The notes beneath the pieces were generated by a model. The model made no database searches, was not told where the DNA came from, and was given only the letters and a program-made list of their open reading frames with translations. Shown in pieces: positions 19,385 through 28,507 of a stretch of DNA of 64,000 bases (position 1 is its first letter; every line of letters begins with the position of its first letter). Origin of the DNA: Acetobacterium malicum subsp. dehalogenans DSM 11527 (GTDB lineage Bacteria > Bacillota > Clostridia > Eubacteriales > Eubacteriaceae); assembly GCF_000472665.1 (NCBI RefSeq), contig NZ_AXAC01000004.1, positions 120,962-184,961 on the forward strand, written 5' to 3'. Made by a program: the position numbers and the translations under genes.

Positions 19385-20764
19385 ATGAATAATGACCGTT
19401 TCGGTAAAGATTATGGAAATCGAACGATTCAAAATTTAATGGAATCCCCCAAAACGAATCGGATTCTTTTTGGGGCGATCGTGGCAGTTACCTTTATGTA
19501 TATGGTATTTTTAAATATCAAAACGCCCCTGATTGCCGATGATTTTGTGTATACCTTTATCTTTGGCACATCAATGCCCGTAATGAATCTAGGTGATATC
19601 GTTAATTCGCAGATTTCTTACTATACAACTTGGGGCGGCCGGGTAGTGGCAGAAACGTTAACGCAGCTCTTTATGTTTTGGGGAAAAGATGTTTTTAATA
19701 TTGCCAATAGTTTTTGTTATATAATCTTTTGCCTGGCAGTTTATTTTCTGGCCGCTGGCCGAAGAATCCGATTTGAATTGTTATTACTGACAACGGTTTT
19801 AGTCTGGTTTTTCACCCCGATGTTTGGGCAGACAGTGATGTGGTTAACCGGCTCCTGTAACTATTTATGGTGTGGAACCATCATTTTATTGGCCCTTATC
19901 CCATTTCGCTTGTATGAAGAAAGACAGACGAAACGATTAAGCAGTATCTGGTTTGCCATGATGATGATTCCTTTATTTTTCATCAGTGGTATTACCAATG
20001 AAAATACGGCTGGGGCGATGATCTTAATTATGATCATGTTCGGTGCGGTTTATTTTAAACGCAAAATTCGCATTCCGGCATTTGCATATACGGGTTTGTT
20101 TTTCTCAACCTGTGGGTTTTTGTGCATGATCTTTGCCCCGGGGAACAACCTGCGGGTAGAGAACGAATCAGCGGTAGCTGAGGTAACCATGATGGTCGGA
20201 TCAAACCCAATTATCACCCGGCTTTCATATTTTGCTTACAACCTCTATGCCCTGATGCCACTGGTGATCTTGGCGGCCATCGCATTTGTTCTATTAAGAA
20301 ATGAAAAAGACCGAAGCGCCTGGACGAATTTTGGAATCTTTACCGTGGCCGCAACTGCGGCAATGCTGGTGATGCTATTACCGCCGAAATTTCCGCCCCG
20401 GGCGATGTTTGGGTTGGCGGCATTTTTAATTATTGCGGTGGTTTATGCATTGGGGCAACTCAAACTGACGCCTGAGCGGATCAAGAAGTTTGTTTTAATT
20501 CCCGGTTGTGCGGTTATGGTGTTTTATGTTATGTCTTGGGGTTATGTCGGCGTGGATGCCATCACAGTCAACAGACAGTATCTTGCCAGAGTCCAAATCA
20601 TTCAGGAACATAACGAAGAATTCGTCGAGGTGCCGGAAATTGTGCCCTTATCGAGCCATAATGGCATGTCCGGATTAAAGGATGTCCAACTGGATCCCAA
20701 CCATTGGGTAAACCGAGCCTTGGCCGATTATTTTGGAGTTCCGAATATTGTGCGGCAACCGTAA
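19385..20764 (+). CDS. DUF6056-like polytopic membrane protein, GT-C-like
   Basis: A 459-residue protein with about ten helices. It carries IADDFVY with an Asp-Asp pair in the first outer loop, a WGGRVVAE block and MWLTGSCNYLW, which I recognise from the DUF6056 family of presumed glycosyltransferases. It is the third protein in this locus with an acidic pair in the first loop. An upstream in-frame TTG at 19340 with GGGA six bases before it is a serious alternative start; the ATG at 19385 has only a distant GGAAGG. Confidence 0.7.
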   Translation: MNNDRFGKDYGNRTIQNLMESPKTNRILFGAIVAVTFMYMVFLNIKTPLIADDFVYTFIFGTSMPVMNLGDIVNSQISYYTTWGGRVVAETLTQLFMFWGKDVFNIANSFCYIIFCLAVYFLAAGRRIRFELLLLTTVLVWFFTPMFGQTVMWLTGSCNYLWCGTIILLALIPFRLYEERQTKRLSSIWFAMMMIPLFFISGITNENTAGAMILIMIMFGAVYFKRKIRIPAFAYTGLFFSTCGFLCMIFAPGNNLRVENESAVAEVTMMVGSNPIITRLSYFAYNLYALMPLVILAAIAFVLLRNEKDRSAWTNFGIFTVAATAAMLVMLLPPKFPPRAMFGLAAFLIIAVVYALGQLKLTPERIKKFVLIPGCAVMVFYVMSWGYVGVDAITVNRQYLARVQIIQEHNEEFVEVPEIVPLSSHNGMSGLKDVQLDPNHWVNRALADYFGVPNIVRQP

Positions 20765-20822
20765 TTCTGAAACGATTGAACACTAAACTTGAGTTATTTC
20801 GAAATTGTTATAATCAAAAGAT

Positions 20823-20859
20823 AAAAAAGCCACCCACTGCAAAATGCTGAGGGTGGCTT
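20823..20859 (-). terminator. Terminator of the LCP gene
   Basis: AAGCCACCC (20827-20835) pairs with GGGTGGCTT (20851-20859) with a small GCA/TGC stem inside the loop. Read on the minus strand it is followed by six T residues, so it serves the LCP gene; the plus-strand side lacks a clear T run. Confidence 0.8.
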
Positions 20860-20867
20860 AAATCGTT

Positions 20868-22127
20868 TTAGTTAGAGGCTTCTTCTATATACGAATCGGA
20901 ATCGTCTGATGTTCCATTTACCGCGTCTTTTATTTCGTCGCTGATCTCCATTGCCGCATCCGAAGGGGTATAGGGGGTTTCGTAGATGAATTGATAGAAT
21001 GCTTCAATATTTTCGGCCAGGGTGTTAGGGATAACGTAAGAAACGCCATCCAGCATATCAAGCGAAATCAGATCGTCGGTGGGGAAGCGACTTTGTTCGA
21101 TGTCTTTTGAGGGCATCAATGCCAAGTTTGCACCATATTTTAACATTTCCATGGTACTCAGGGAAGTTTCCACATAAGGCAATGTGGCCATTACCAGATT
21201 ATATTGCTCTTTGACATCGAGATCAAGGGCTTTTGATAATACTTGTTCAAAAACAACCCGCTGCCGCAGGGTTCGATCAAAATCGCCATCCCCTACATAA
21301 CGAACACGGCAGTAAGCCAGGGCCTGGGAGCCATCAACGACCTGAGAACCGGTATCTTCCAGAAAAGGGGAACCGGTCTCGACTTTTTCATTAACGTCCA
21401 TCAGGTATTCATTGACCCAGTCTAATTCTTCATCTGTTTCAATATCGATGGTGACGCCACCAACGGCATTGACCATCGAAACCATCGCGCTGAAATCAAT
21501 CGTGACGTAATCGGTGATGGTGGTGTCAAAATTCTGATTGATGGTTTGAAGCGCCAAATCCGGGCCACCATAGGCATAGGCGGCGTTAAGTTTGTCATAG
21601 CCGTATTTTTGGTCGATATAAACGTAGGTGTCGCGCATCAGTGAGGCAACCTTGACCTTGCTATGTTCGTAATCAGCGGTGGCAACCATGATGGTATCGG
21701 TCCGATCGCCATCAACATCATCCCGCCCATCGACTCCAAAAACAGCAACATTGACAATCTTATGCTGTTTGGCAAAGCTGGCCGCTTCGTCGCTAATTCC
21801 ATACTTGCTCAAATTTCCTTTTAGATCGCTGGTGACATTACCTAAGAAAAATGCATTAACAGCAAAAGCAGTGGCGATTAGAAAAATTATAATCAGCAAG
21901 ATGGTGCGCAGGAATTTTTTCATAAAGCCCTTGTTTTTTTTCTTCTTCGGCATCGGATCGGGAAGGATTATCGGCTTTGTCTTTTGCTGTCGCGAATTCG
22001 GTTTCGCTTTGGTTTCTGATTTAATGGTCTTTAAGGGGCGGGTGTCTTGTCTTAAGTTTTTATTAGATAACTTCGGTGAAGATGGATTCCGTCTATTTTC
22101 AATCACGCTTTTTTTTCGATTATTCAA
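20868..22127 (-). CDS. LCP (LytR-CpsA-Psr) family cell wall polymer ligase
   Basis: A 419-residue protein with a basic, Pro-rich cytoplasmic tail, one membrane helix (about 72-95) and an outer LCP domain (about 130-330) containing GVDGRD, DRTDTIMV, SLMRDTYVYI, KLNAAYAYGG and the Arg-rich FDRTLRQR block that binds the lipid pyrophosphate. Such enzymes transfer lipid-linked glycans onto peptidoglycan. Convergent to the polysaccharide genes, it is a natural candidate to attach their product. It starts with TTG, with GAGG seven bases upstream. Confidence 0.9.
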   Translation of the reverse strand: MNNRKKSVIENRRNPSSPKLSNKNLRQDTRPLKTIKSETKAKPNSRQQKTKPIILPDPMPKKKKNKGFMKKFLRTILLIIIFLIATAFAVNAFFLGNVTSDLKGNLSKYGISDEAASFAKQHKIVNVAVFGVDGRDDVDGDRTDTIMVATADYEHSKVKVASLMRDTYVYIDQKYGYDKLNAAYAYGGPDLALQTINQNFDTTITDYVTIDFSAMVSMVNAVGGVTIDIETDEELDWVNEYLMDVNEKVETGSPFLEDTGSQVVDGSQALAYCRVRYVGDGDFDRTLRQRVVFEQVLSKALDLDVKEQYNLVMATLPYVETSLSTMEMLKYGANLALMPSKDIEQSRFPTDDLISLDMLDGVSYVIPNTLAENIEAFYQFIYETPYTPSDAAMEISDEIKDAVNGTSDDSDSYIEEASN

Positions 22128-22166
22128 ATTTTTACCTCATTTGGAAATCATTCTATCTGGCAAATA

Positions 22167-22182
22167 TAAATCTGCAGATTTA
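22167..22182. repeat. Perfect 16-bp palindrome in the LCP leader
   Basis: TAAATCTGCAGATTTA lies 40 bp before the LCP start codon and inside its predicted 5' untranslated RNA. It could be an operator or a short hairpin; nothing in the window identifies a binding protein. Confidence 0.6.
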
Positions 22183-22270
22183 CAGCAGAGACGCGATTTG
22201 TAAAGATTTTTTCACGTCTTTAATTTGGAAATGAGTCCGAATTACTCTATTTTTAGACTTCTAGTAGGGT

Positions 22271-22299
22271 ATTATATCATATTTGTAAATATTTGTAAA
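22271..22299 (-). promoter_or_regulatory. Sigma-A promoter of the LCP gene
   Basis: On the minus strand TTTACA (22294-22299) and TATAAT (22271-22276) are exactly 17 bp apart, with a TGA extension. Transcription would begin near 22264, giving an untranslated leader of about 135 bases. Confidence 0.75.
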
Positions 22300-22360
22300 A
22301 ATAATATAAATAGAAAAAATTAGTGACCGGTAAATCTTGTTATACATTTTAGGAAAACTT

Positions 22361-22369
22361 TGTTATAAT
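22361..22369 (+). promoter_or_regulatory. Extended -10 element before the coiled-coil pair
   Basis: TGTTATAAT is a full TG-extended -10. A TATACA lies 17 bp upstream (22341-22346) but matches the -35 poorly. The 5' untranslated region would be about 35 bases. Confidence 0.55.
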
Positions 22370-22410
22370 AGAAGGCAAAGACTGATAGCGAATATAGGAG
22401 TGGGGTTATT

Positions 22411-22980
22411 ATGGCAAATGAACAGGAACTCAATGAAAAAAATGAGTACTTTGAATATGTTGAATCACGCATTGAAAATTTAGAAAAACTGATTTTGAAG
22501 AAGGATGAAGAATTAAAATCGCTGATCCTCAGAACAGTCCAGGGTGGTCCAGCACAGCCCGATAAAAATTTTCAGCAGGAAAAGTCACCACGATCTGATC
22601 CGGGGAATTTCGAGCGTGTGTTTGAAGATTTGAAAGAGGAAGAAACCCGATTTTTAAAAAACGAGGGTGAGATTCCTAATTATCAGGCTGAGGAGCTCAA
22701 TAACCAACTGGCTAATATCGAAAAAAGGGAAAAAATGGTTCAGGATATGCTGGATTCATTGGGGACAGCCCTTGCTATTCTGAAAAAACGTCATGAAGAA
22801 GTGAATCGAAAAGAAGAAACCCTGAATCGCGAGTATCAGAAGCTTCAGGAAATTGAAGCGCTATATCGGAGCGCAGAAGGTTTGGACGGCTTGAATTCAA
22901 CCTTTGGCCAGGTTTCAATCGACGGCGGAAGTTCGCGCGAAAACCGCAGAACCGCCCCCGAAAATGACAGCAAGGAGTGA
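22411..22980 (+). CDS. Coiled-coil protein of unknown function
   Basis: A 189-residue, highly charged protein without signal or membrane helix. Two heptad-rich stretches (about 5-45 and 85-150; ELNNQLANIEKREKM and KRHEEVNRKEETLNR) predict a long coiled coil separated by a disordered Pro/Ser segment. I do not recognise a family. It ends 4 bp before the next start, whose ribosome site lies in its last codons, so the two are almost certainly co-translated and may interact. Confidence 0.75.
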   Translation: MANEQELNEKNEYFEYVESRIENLEKLILKKDEELKSLILRTVQGGPAQPDKNFQQEKSPRSDPGNFERVFEDLKEEETRFLKNEGEIPNYQAEELNNQLANIEKREKMVQDMLDSLGTALAILKKRHEEVNRKEETLNREYQKLQEIEALYRSAEGLDGLNSTFGQVSIDGGSSRENRRTAPENDSKE

Positions 22981-22984
22981 TTTG

Positions 22985-24562
22985 ATGAAATTAAGTTTTG
23001 GTAAATGCTGGGGTCTGTTGATTTTTGATATCGTTGGATTAGCGATTTCCGGTTATGCTTTTTTATTGGGATATCAGGTAATAATGACACTTGCCAACGC
23101 AAATGCCTATATTATTCTGATGGGTTTTTTTGTGGGGATTAAGGTTATCATCTTAGCCTTGTATGATTTAAACAGGAACATGCTGCGGAAGAATATTCCC
23201 TTTATCGGCGGCGGGATTACAATTCTCGGCAACGGCATCATTTTTGCGATGTGCTTTTTTCTGATCCCCGATGTACCGCTGACATTGTTTATTGGTTTAG
23301 CCATTTCAGACTTCCTGATCATCACCCTCTGTCACCTGCTCTGGTGGGTTCTCATAGGTAAAGATGATAATTATTCGAATGATCAGAAATCAGTAAAAGA
23401 AGAGCGAACACCTAAACAGAAAAATAAAAAAGCATCAAAAAAAGACCTGAAAAATGAACAGAAAAACGAACCGATAAAAGTGGATAAAAATTCAGGAAAA
23501 AAAGTGAAAAGCGAGAAAAAAACCTGGCTGTCGCGAGATGATGAAGAAGAATCCGAGTATGACAGCATTTTTACCAGTCTGCTGGAAAACGAAAAAAAAG
23601 GACAGCAACGCTATGTTGAATCGCCCAGAGCTGATGAACCGAGGGTTGTTGAAGAAGAAAAGCGTTATCAAACCAGTGACTTTCTTAATGAAATCAAGGA
23701 AAATTTAAAAAAAGAAAATAAAGCACCGTTGGAGCAAACCGCAACGCAAGTGGAGTCAGCGATGAAACCGGCAAAGCAGGAATTTACCCCATCGCCAGTA
23801 AGAATGCCAGCGAGCTTACCTGCCATGGAATCAGCACCGAAAAAAGAAGCGGTGCTTGAATCAACGCCGTTAATGAATAAGCAGATAATTGCAGAAACCA
23901 TGATACTTCCATCACAGATATCGGAAGCGACAAATCCGATTTTACTGCAGAACAGCACGGATCTTTTTGGTGAATTGCCAACGATCAAAGAAAAAAAATC
24001 GGATTTACCCAAAATGGAGACCTTGAACTTAAACACTTCCGGAACAAATGAATCCGAAATGGGTGATAATGAAGACGGTTTTCTCTCAATTGAGCGTCGG
24101 CTGGGCTATCTATTTCATGAAATTGAAAAATCCATGAAGGAAACCCAATATCTGCAAGGGGCAATCAGTGAATTCCAGAAGGAAGTGGAAAACTATCAAC
24201 CCATTGCTGGCGATGAAAAAATTGTTGCGGCCGGGAATTTGATTCGGGAAAAACTCAAAATGATCATCGATAAACAATTCGTTGTGGATGAGGTTCTGGA
24301 TGATCTGATTCGCCTTTCTAAACTGATCAATAAACGAATCAATGATTTGGATGTGATTGAAGCGGGACTAAATCAGCGCAAGATCGCATTGGATCAAAAA
24401 GATTTACTATTAGTTGAAGCCCGAAACCGGAACCCGGTGGAAAAAGAAGTGGAGATTCGCCCAGAAGAAGTGGTGCTGGAGAATCTGGATGCCGAGTTTA
24501 TCGTTGCTGAAGGTGACTACGAATCGATCCGGAAATATTTAACCGAGAATCCGGAAGAATAG
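22985..24562 (+). CDS. Membrane-anchored coiled-coil protein of unknown function
   Basis: A 525-residue protein with four N-terminal helices (to about residue 125), then some 300 residues of Lys/Glu-rich, Pro-containing, probably disordered sequence, and a C-terminal helical domain (about 355-500) with short heptad runs. No catalytic motif is visible. The ATG at 22985 follows AAGGAG; a longer frame from 22904 only overlaps the upstream gene. The layout suggests a scaffold that tethers cytoplasmic partners, perhaps the adjacent coiled-coil protein, to the membrane. Confidence 0.7.
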   Translation: MKLSFGKCWGLLIFDIVGLAISGYAFLLGYQVIMTLANANAYIILMGFFVGIKVIILALYDLNRNMLRKNIPFIGGGITILGNGIIFAMCFFLIPDVPLTLFIGLAISDFLIITLCHLLWWVLIGKDDNYSNDQKSVKEERTPKQKNKKASKKDLKNEQKNEPIKVDKNSGKKVKSEKKTWLSRDDEEESEYDSIFTSLLENEKKGQQRYVESPRADEPRVVEEEKRYQTSDFLNEIKENLKKENKAPLEQTATQVESAMKPAKQEFTPSPVRMPASLPAMESAPKKEAVLESTPLMNKQIIAETMILPSQISEATNPILLQNSTDLFGELPTIKEKKSDLPKMETLNLNTSGTNESEMGDNEDGFLSIERRLGYLFHEIEKSMKETQYLQGAISEFQKEVENYQPIAGDEKIVAAGNLIREKLKMIIDKQFVVDEVLDDLIRLSKLINKRINDLDVIEAGLNQRKIALDQKDLLLVEARNRNPVEKEVEIRPEEVVLENLDAEFIVAEGDYESIRKYLTENPEE

Positions 24563-24602
24563 ATTGGGATTAATTCTACTTAAAAAAATAGAACAGATGT
24601 AA

Positions 24603-24628
24603 GCGCTGGACTTGTACGAGTCTGGCGC
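24603..24628 (+). other. Stem-loop of unknown role
   Basis: A 10-bp RNA stem (24603-24612 with 24619-24628, two G-U pairs) with a 6-base loop lies 40 bp after the coiled-coil gene. There is no T run, so it is not a standard terminator; it may protect the mRNA end. Confidence 0.5.
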
Positions 24629-24682
24629 ACACTGGAAATCAAATCGCCATATCCTATCCCGAGCAATAATTGGGGAAACATT

Positions 24683-24717
24683 AACCATCCTTTTGTTATA
24701 ATCGATGGTTTTTTTTA
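24683..24717 (+). terminator. Rho-independent terminator after the coiled-coil pair
   Basis: AACCATC (24683-24689) pairs with GATGGTT (24704-24710), followed by six or more T residues. The 14-base loop contains a chance TATAAT. Confidence 0.75.
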
Positions 24718-24746
24718 TTGCGAATTTTTAACAAAAATGATATACT
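24718..24746 (+). promoter_or_regulatory. Promoter of the amino acid ABC operon
   Basis: TTGCGA (24718-24723) and TATACT (24741-24746) are 17 bp apart with a TGA extension, just behind the upstream terminator. Confidence 0.65.
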
Positions 24747-24816
24747 GCTACCTGTATAAAAGTGGGTGTATTGGCTAAAGATACATCAAAACTTATTATT
24801 ATTAGGAGGAAAAGAA

Positions 24817-25590
24817 ATGAAAAGAATCGCAAAGCTCGGTGTTTTGGTAATGGTAGCCGTTATGGTTTTATCACTTGCAGCTTGTTCCGGTGGAACAACA
24901 AAAACTAGCAGTGATACAAAGAAATATGTAATCGCTACAGATACAACATTCAAACCATTCGAGTATGAAAATGAAAAAGGTGAGCGTGTTGGGATTGATA
25001 TTGATCTTTTAGCCGCCATCGCCGCAGATCAGGGTTTCGAATATGAGTTGAAAGCGGTTGGCTTTGATGCTGCCTTAGGTGAAGTATCAACTGGTCAGTC
25101 TGATGGTATGATTGCGGGAATGAGTATTACCGACGAACGTAAAAAAACCTTCGACTTTTCTGACCCATACTTTGATTCCGGTGTCGTTATGGCCGTTTCA
25201 TCGTCAAACAATACCATCAAGACCTATGCCGATCTAAAAGGACAAAAAGTTGCTGTCAAAACAGGAACTGAAGGAGCAACCTTTGCCGAGTCAATTAAAG
25301 ATCAATATGGTTTTACAACTGTTTCCTTCCCGGATTCAGCCAACATGTATGAAGATGTAAAAGCCGGAAATTCAGTGGCTCTGTTTGAAGACTATCCCGT
25401 AGTTGGTGATGCAATCGCCAGCGGTGTGCCACTTAAAATGGTTACAGAGATGGAAAAAGGCAGCTCTTACGGCTTCGCAGTAAAACTGGGTCAAAATCCT
25501 GAGTTGATTGAAATGTTCAACACCGGTTTAGCCAACCTGAAAGCCAATGGAAAATATCAGGAAATACTGGATACATATATCAAAAAATAA
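24817..25590 (+). CDS. Amino acid ABC transporter substrate-binding lipoprotein
   Basis: A 257-residue lipoprotein with a lipobox LSLAAC (Cys23) and a family 3 solute-binding fold: FKPFEYENEKGERVGIDIDL near the start, the FDFSDPYFDSG ligand-binding block, and GTEGATFAES. Family 3 proteins bind polar amino acids such as glutamine, arginine or cystine; the exact ligand is not clear. The ATG at 24817 follows AGGAGG. A strong hairpin separates it from its permease gene. Confidence 0.92.
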   Translation: MKRIAKLGVLVMVAVMVLSLAACSGGTTKTSSDTKKYVIATDTTFKPFEYENEKGERVGIDIDLLAAIAADQGFEYELKAVGFDAALGEVSTGQSDGMIAGMSITDERKKTFDFSDPYFDSGVVMAVSSSNNTIKTYADLKGQKVAVKTGTEGATFAESIKDQYGFTTVSFPDSANMYEDVKAGNSVALFEDYPVVGDAIASGVPLKMVTEMEKGSSYGFAVKLGQNPELIEMFNTGLANLKANGKYQEILDTYIKK

Positions 25591-25624
25591 TCTGTTAGAA
25601 AAAATTTAACACGTTATTAATTTT

Positions 25625-25665
25625 GAAATCATCTGTCAGCAGCTTTGCTACTGGCAGATGATTTC
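25625..25665 (+). other. Strong intergenic hairpin between binding protein and permease
   Basis: A 15-bp stem (25625-25639 with 25651-25665, one G-U pair) closes an 11-base loop. No T run follows on either strand. In comparable importer operons such structures stabilise the upstream message, so that binding protein is made in excess over permease. Confidence 0.75.
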
Positions 25666-25753
25666 TCTAAGTTATCTAAAAGTGTTTACTTGCGTGATTG
25701 TTTCTGAGTGAGTAAAGACTGTTGGACAACCGGAACCATAGAAGGAGGTTGAC

Positions 25754-26419
25754 GTGAGTATACCAGCATTAATTGTACAGTATTGGCCCCGCCTGCTGGC
25801 AGGATTGGCCTTAACGGTTGAAATTACAATCATTTCCCTTATTTTAGCAGGTATTTTAGGCATGGTTTTCGGACTTTTGTCGGTATCAAAGAGAAAAGGC
25901 TTAAGAGCAATTGCGCTTGTTTATGTGGATATCGTCCGGGGTACCCCATTATTGGTTCAGGCGTTTTTTATCTATTTCGGGATTCCGGCGGCCTTGGGCA
26001 TCCAATCAGATCCGGTTGTTTCCGGCGTAATTACTCTAAGCTTGAATGCCGGTGGTTATCTGGCGGAGATTGTTCGAGGTGGGATCGAATCCATCAGCAG
26101 AGGTCAGATGGAAGCGGCCAGGAGTTTGGGTTTGCCTTATGGGATGGCGATGCGGAGTGTCATTTTACCCCAGGCGATCCGAACCATGACTCCAGCGTTG
26201 ATCAATCAATGTATTATTACCCTCAAGGATACGTCACTACTTTCGGTTATTGGCGTGACCGAATTGACCCAAACCGGACGGCTGATTATTGCCAATAATT
26301 ACCAGTCCTTCGAGGTATGGGCGATCGTAGCAGTGATGTACTTTATCATTATTATGATCTTATCGAAGATTTCAAAACGTATTGAAAGGAAAATGTCTTA
26401 TGGGAAAAGTAAAAATTAA
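25754..26419 (+). CDS. Amino acid ABC transporter permease
   Basis: A 221-residue inner membrane protein of the HisM/GlnP family with about five helices and the cytoplasmic EAA loop ([20 protein letters not shown]) that docks the ATPase. A GTG start follows GGAGG. Its end overlaps the ATPase start by 20 bp, and only one permease gene is present, so a homodimeric channel is likely. Confidence 0.92.
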   Translation: MSIPALIVQYWPRLLAGLALTVEITIISLILAGILGMVFGLLSVSKRKGLRAIALVYVDIVRGTPLLVQAFFIYFGIPAALGIQSDPVVSGVITLSLNAGGYLAEIVRGGIESISRGQMEAARSLGLPYGMAMRSVILPQAIRTMTPALINQCIITLKDTSLLSVIGVTELTQTGRLIIANNYQSFEVWAIVAVMYFIIIMILSKISKRIERKMSYGKSKN

Positions 26420-27128
26420 AAATCTCAAAAAGAATTTTGGTGATTTAGAAGTCCTGAAGGATATTAACCTGGAAGTTAAAGAACGGGAAGTGATCTGTAT
26501 TATTGGCGCTTCTGGCTCAGGGAAAAGTACCTTGCTGAGGTGTATTAATGCTCTCGAAGATGCCAGTAGTGGTACCATCGAGGTTGATGGCAATGACATT
26601 ACCAGGGCCGATGGTAATATCAATAAATATCGACAGGATATTGGGATGGTTTTTCAACAGTTTAATCTTTTTCCGCATATGACGGTGTTGAAAAATATCT
26701 CCTTCGCACCAGTGGCGCTTAAGCTCAAAACCAAAGAAGAAGCCGAAGAAACAGCACTGAAACTGTTAAGAAGTGTTGATCTGGAAGAAAAAGCCAATGT
26801 CTATCCAGAACAGCTATCGGGAGGGCAACAGCAACGGGTAGCCATTGCCCGGGCACTGGCGATGAACCCGGATGTCATGCTTTTTGATGAGCCGACTTCA
26901 GCCCTGGACCCCGAAATGGTGGGGGAAGTTTTAAATGTAATGAAGCAACTGGCCAAAGATGGCATGACCATGATCGTCGTTACCCATGAAATGGGATTTG
27001 CCAGAGAAGTTGCCGATCGGGTAATTTTTATTGATGAAGGTTTTATCGTCGAAGAAGGTCCTCCCAGTGAAATCTTTGGTAATCCCAAAAACCAGCGAAC
27101 CATCAATTTCCTGAATAAGGTCTTGTAA
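26400..27128 (+). CDS. Amino acid ABC transporter ATPase
   Basis: A 242-residue GlnQ/HisP-type ATPase: Walker [11 protein letters not shown]-loop [11 protein letters not shown], signature [16 protein letters not shown], Walker [15 protein letters not shown] and switch His in VTHEM. It supplies energy to the permease encoded directly upstream. AAAGGA nine bases before 26400 supports this ATG over an earlier one at 26382. Confidence 0.94.
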   Translation: MGKVKIKNLKKNFGDLEVLKDINLEVKEREVICIIGASGSGKSTLLRCINALEDASSGTIEVDGNDITRADGNINKYRQDIGMVFQQFNLFPHMTVLKNISFAPVALKLKTKEEAEETALKLLRSVDLEEKANVYPEQLSGGQQQRVAIARALAMNPDVMLFDEPTSALDPEMVGEVLNVMKQLAKDGMTMIVVTHEMGFAREVADRVIFIDEGFIVEEGPPSEIFGNPKNQRTINFLNKVL

Positions 27129-27180
27129 GTGCGATTGTTTTATTAGATTCAGATTACCAGGATACTAAATAATCAATGCA

Positions 27181-27208
27181 AACCATCTCGTGAGAGGTGG
27201 TTTTTTTT
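27181..27208 (+). terminator. Rho-independent terminator of the amino acid ABC operon
   Basis: A 9-bp stem AACCATCTC/GAGGTGGTT (27181-27189 with 27194-27202) with a GTGA loop, followed by T residues. Confidence 0.88.
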
Positions 27209-27279
27209 GGGCCGGTGGTAATGATTTCACTTTGAGGGTATAATTGAGTATAGAGTTTCAGAGAGGGGATTAAATAGCG

Positions 27280-28446
27280 ATGGTGATGATTAAAGAACGG
27301 TTAATTAATTGGTTTGACTGGGTTAAAACAAGGGTAATGGAAAACAAACAGAGGACCGGGGCGCTGCTGTGTACCCTCCTTGCGCTGATTGGCTTTTTTT
27401 TGCCATTTATGAGTGCCAAGGCCGATGTCTCGGTAGCGGGGATCATGAACAATCCCGTGGCAGTGATTAGTCCTGAATATGATATGATCAATTTTACCTT
27501 AAGTGATTTTGTCTGGCAGGAACCGATTGACGAATTTGAAATCTATGGGGTGCCACTGGATAACGTCAAAATATTGGATCAGTCGGTGCTGGAAATACTA
27601 CGAAATCCGCTGCCGGATCAGGGCTACGTCAGCAGTGTGAATGACGCTTTATCAAGCCCGGCGCTGGATTATCTGGTCGATCCCAAGGTTCAGGAAATTG
27701 TCGCCACCCGGTTTAGTAATGGGGCAAATATCAATGCCATTCTTGGTGATCTATGGACGATGATTCAAAGCGCCAGAAATATTGCCGGGAAGGTTAATGA
27801 TGTGACCATCCAGGCCCGGCAGTCGATGGATCAGGTCAATGCTGCAATGGCGACCATCGATGGTTATAAAGCCACCGCCAATGGTGGGGTACTAATCCTA
27901 TTTCTGGTTTTAATTGGTTTAGTGGTGCTCATTTTATATAAACGGGCCAGTATCAAGCTGGTTATTTGTATTTCGGGATTATTAGTGGCTCTGTTTATAG
28001 CAGTTGGTATCGTTACTGCAGTTGCCAATAATAGCATTAATGAGCAGCTTGTCAGCCTGGCAAGTCAGGTAAATAATGGCATTATGGATGTTATGCGAGC
28101 CATCTTAACTGGAACATTTGGCGACGTCGGAACATTTATTGCCAATTATATTAACGGCCAGGCCAATTTTCTGGTCATGTCATTTGCGCTCCAGTTGGAA
28201 GCCGGGTATTGGATTAGTTTGCTGGGCCTGTTGGGGACCTTGATACTATTGATATTGACTGCCCGAAAAGAGCAACGGATCAAAGTGGAAACGGAAATCC
28301 AAACTGAGTTGGACGAATCGGTTTTAGCAGAAGAAATTGATGAAGCGATTGAAGCTCAGGAAGACCGGCAGGCAGGCTTATTAAACGAAGTCAGCGAAAG
28401 GGCAGATGCGGAACAAAGGGCAGTGAGTGGTGAAATTGAAAAGTAA
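27280..28446 (+). CDS. Membrane protein of unknown function
   Basis: A 388-residue protein. A first helix (about 25-45) is followed by an outer region of about 160 residues with a helical, Ala/Gln-rich end, then three helices (about 207-227, 230-255 and 306-330) and an acidic, Glu-rich C-terminal tail predicted to be helical. I do not recognise it. It has GAGAGGGG before the ATG and lies alone between two terminators, convergent to a glycosyltransferase gene. Confidence 0.7.
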   Translation: MVMIKERLINWFDWVKTRVMENKQRTGALLCTLLALIGFFLPFMSAKADVSVAGIMNNPVAVISPEYDMINFTLSDFVWQEPIDEFEIYGVPLDNVKILDQSVLEILRNPLPDQGYVSSVNDALSSPALDYLVDPKVQEIVATRFSNGANINAILGDLWTMIQSARNIAGKVNDVTIQARQSMDQVNAAMATIDGYKATANGGVLILFLVLIGLVVLILYKRASIKLVICISGLLVALFIAVGIVTAVANNSINEQLVSLASQVNNGIMDVMRAILTGTFGDVGTFIANYINGQANFLVMSFALQLEAGYWISLLGLLGTLILLILTARKEQRIKVETEIQTELDESVLAEEIDEAIEAQEDRQAGLLNEVSERADAEQRAVSGEIEK

Positions 28447-28477
28447 TTCATGCCATAACAATAATTCAGGATAGAAA

Positions 28478-28505
28478 AAAAGGATGATCCGCGGATCATC
28501 CTTTT
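28478..28505. terminator. Bidirectional terminator (28-bp perfect palindrome)
   Basis: A perfect palindrome centred between 28491 and 28492 with AAAA and TTTT ends sits between two convergent genes; it serves both strands. Confidence 0.85.
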
Positions 28506-28507
28506 GC

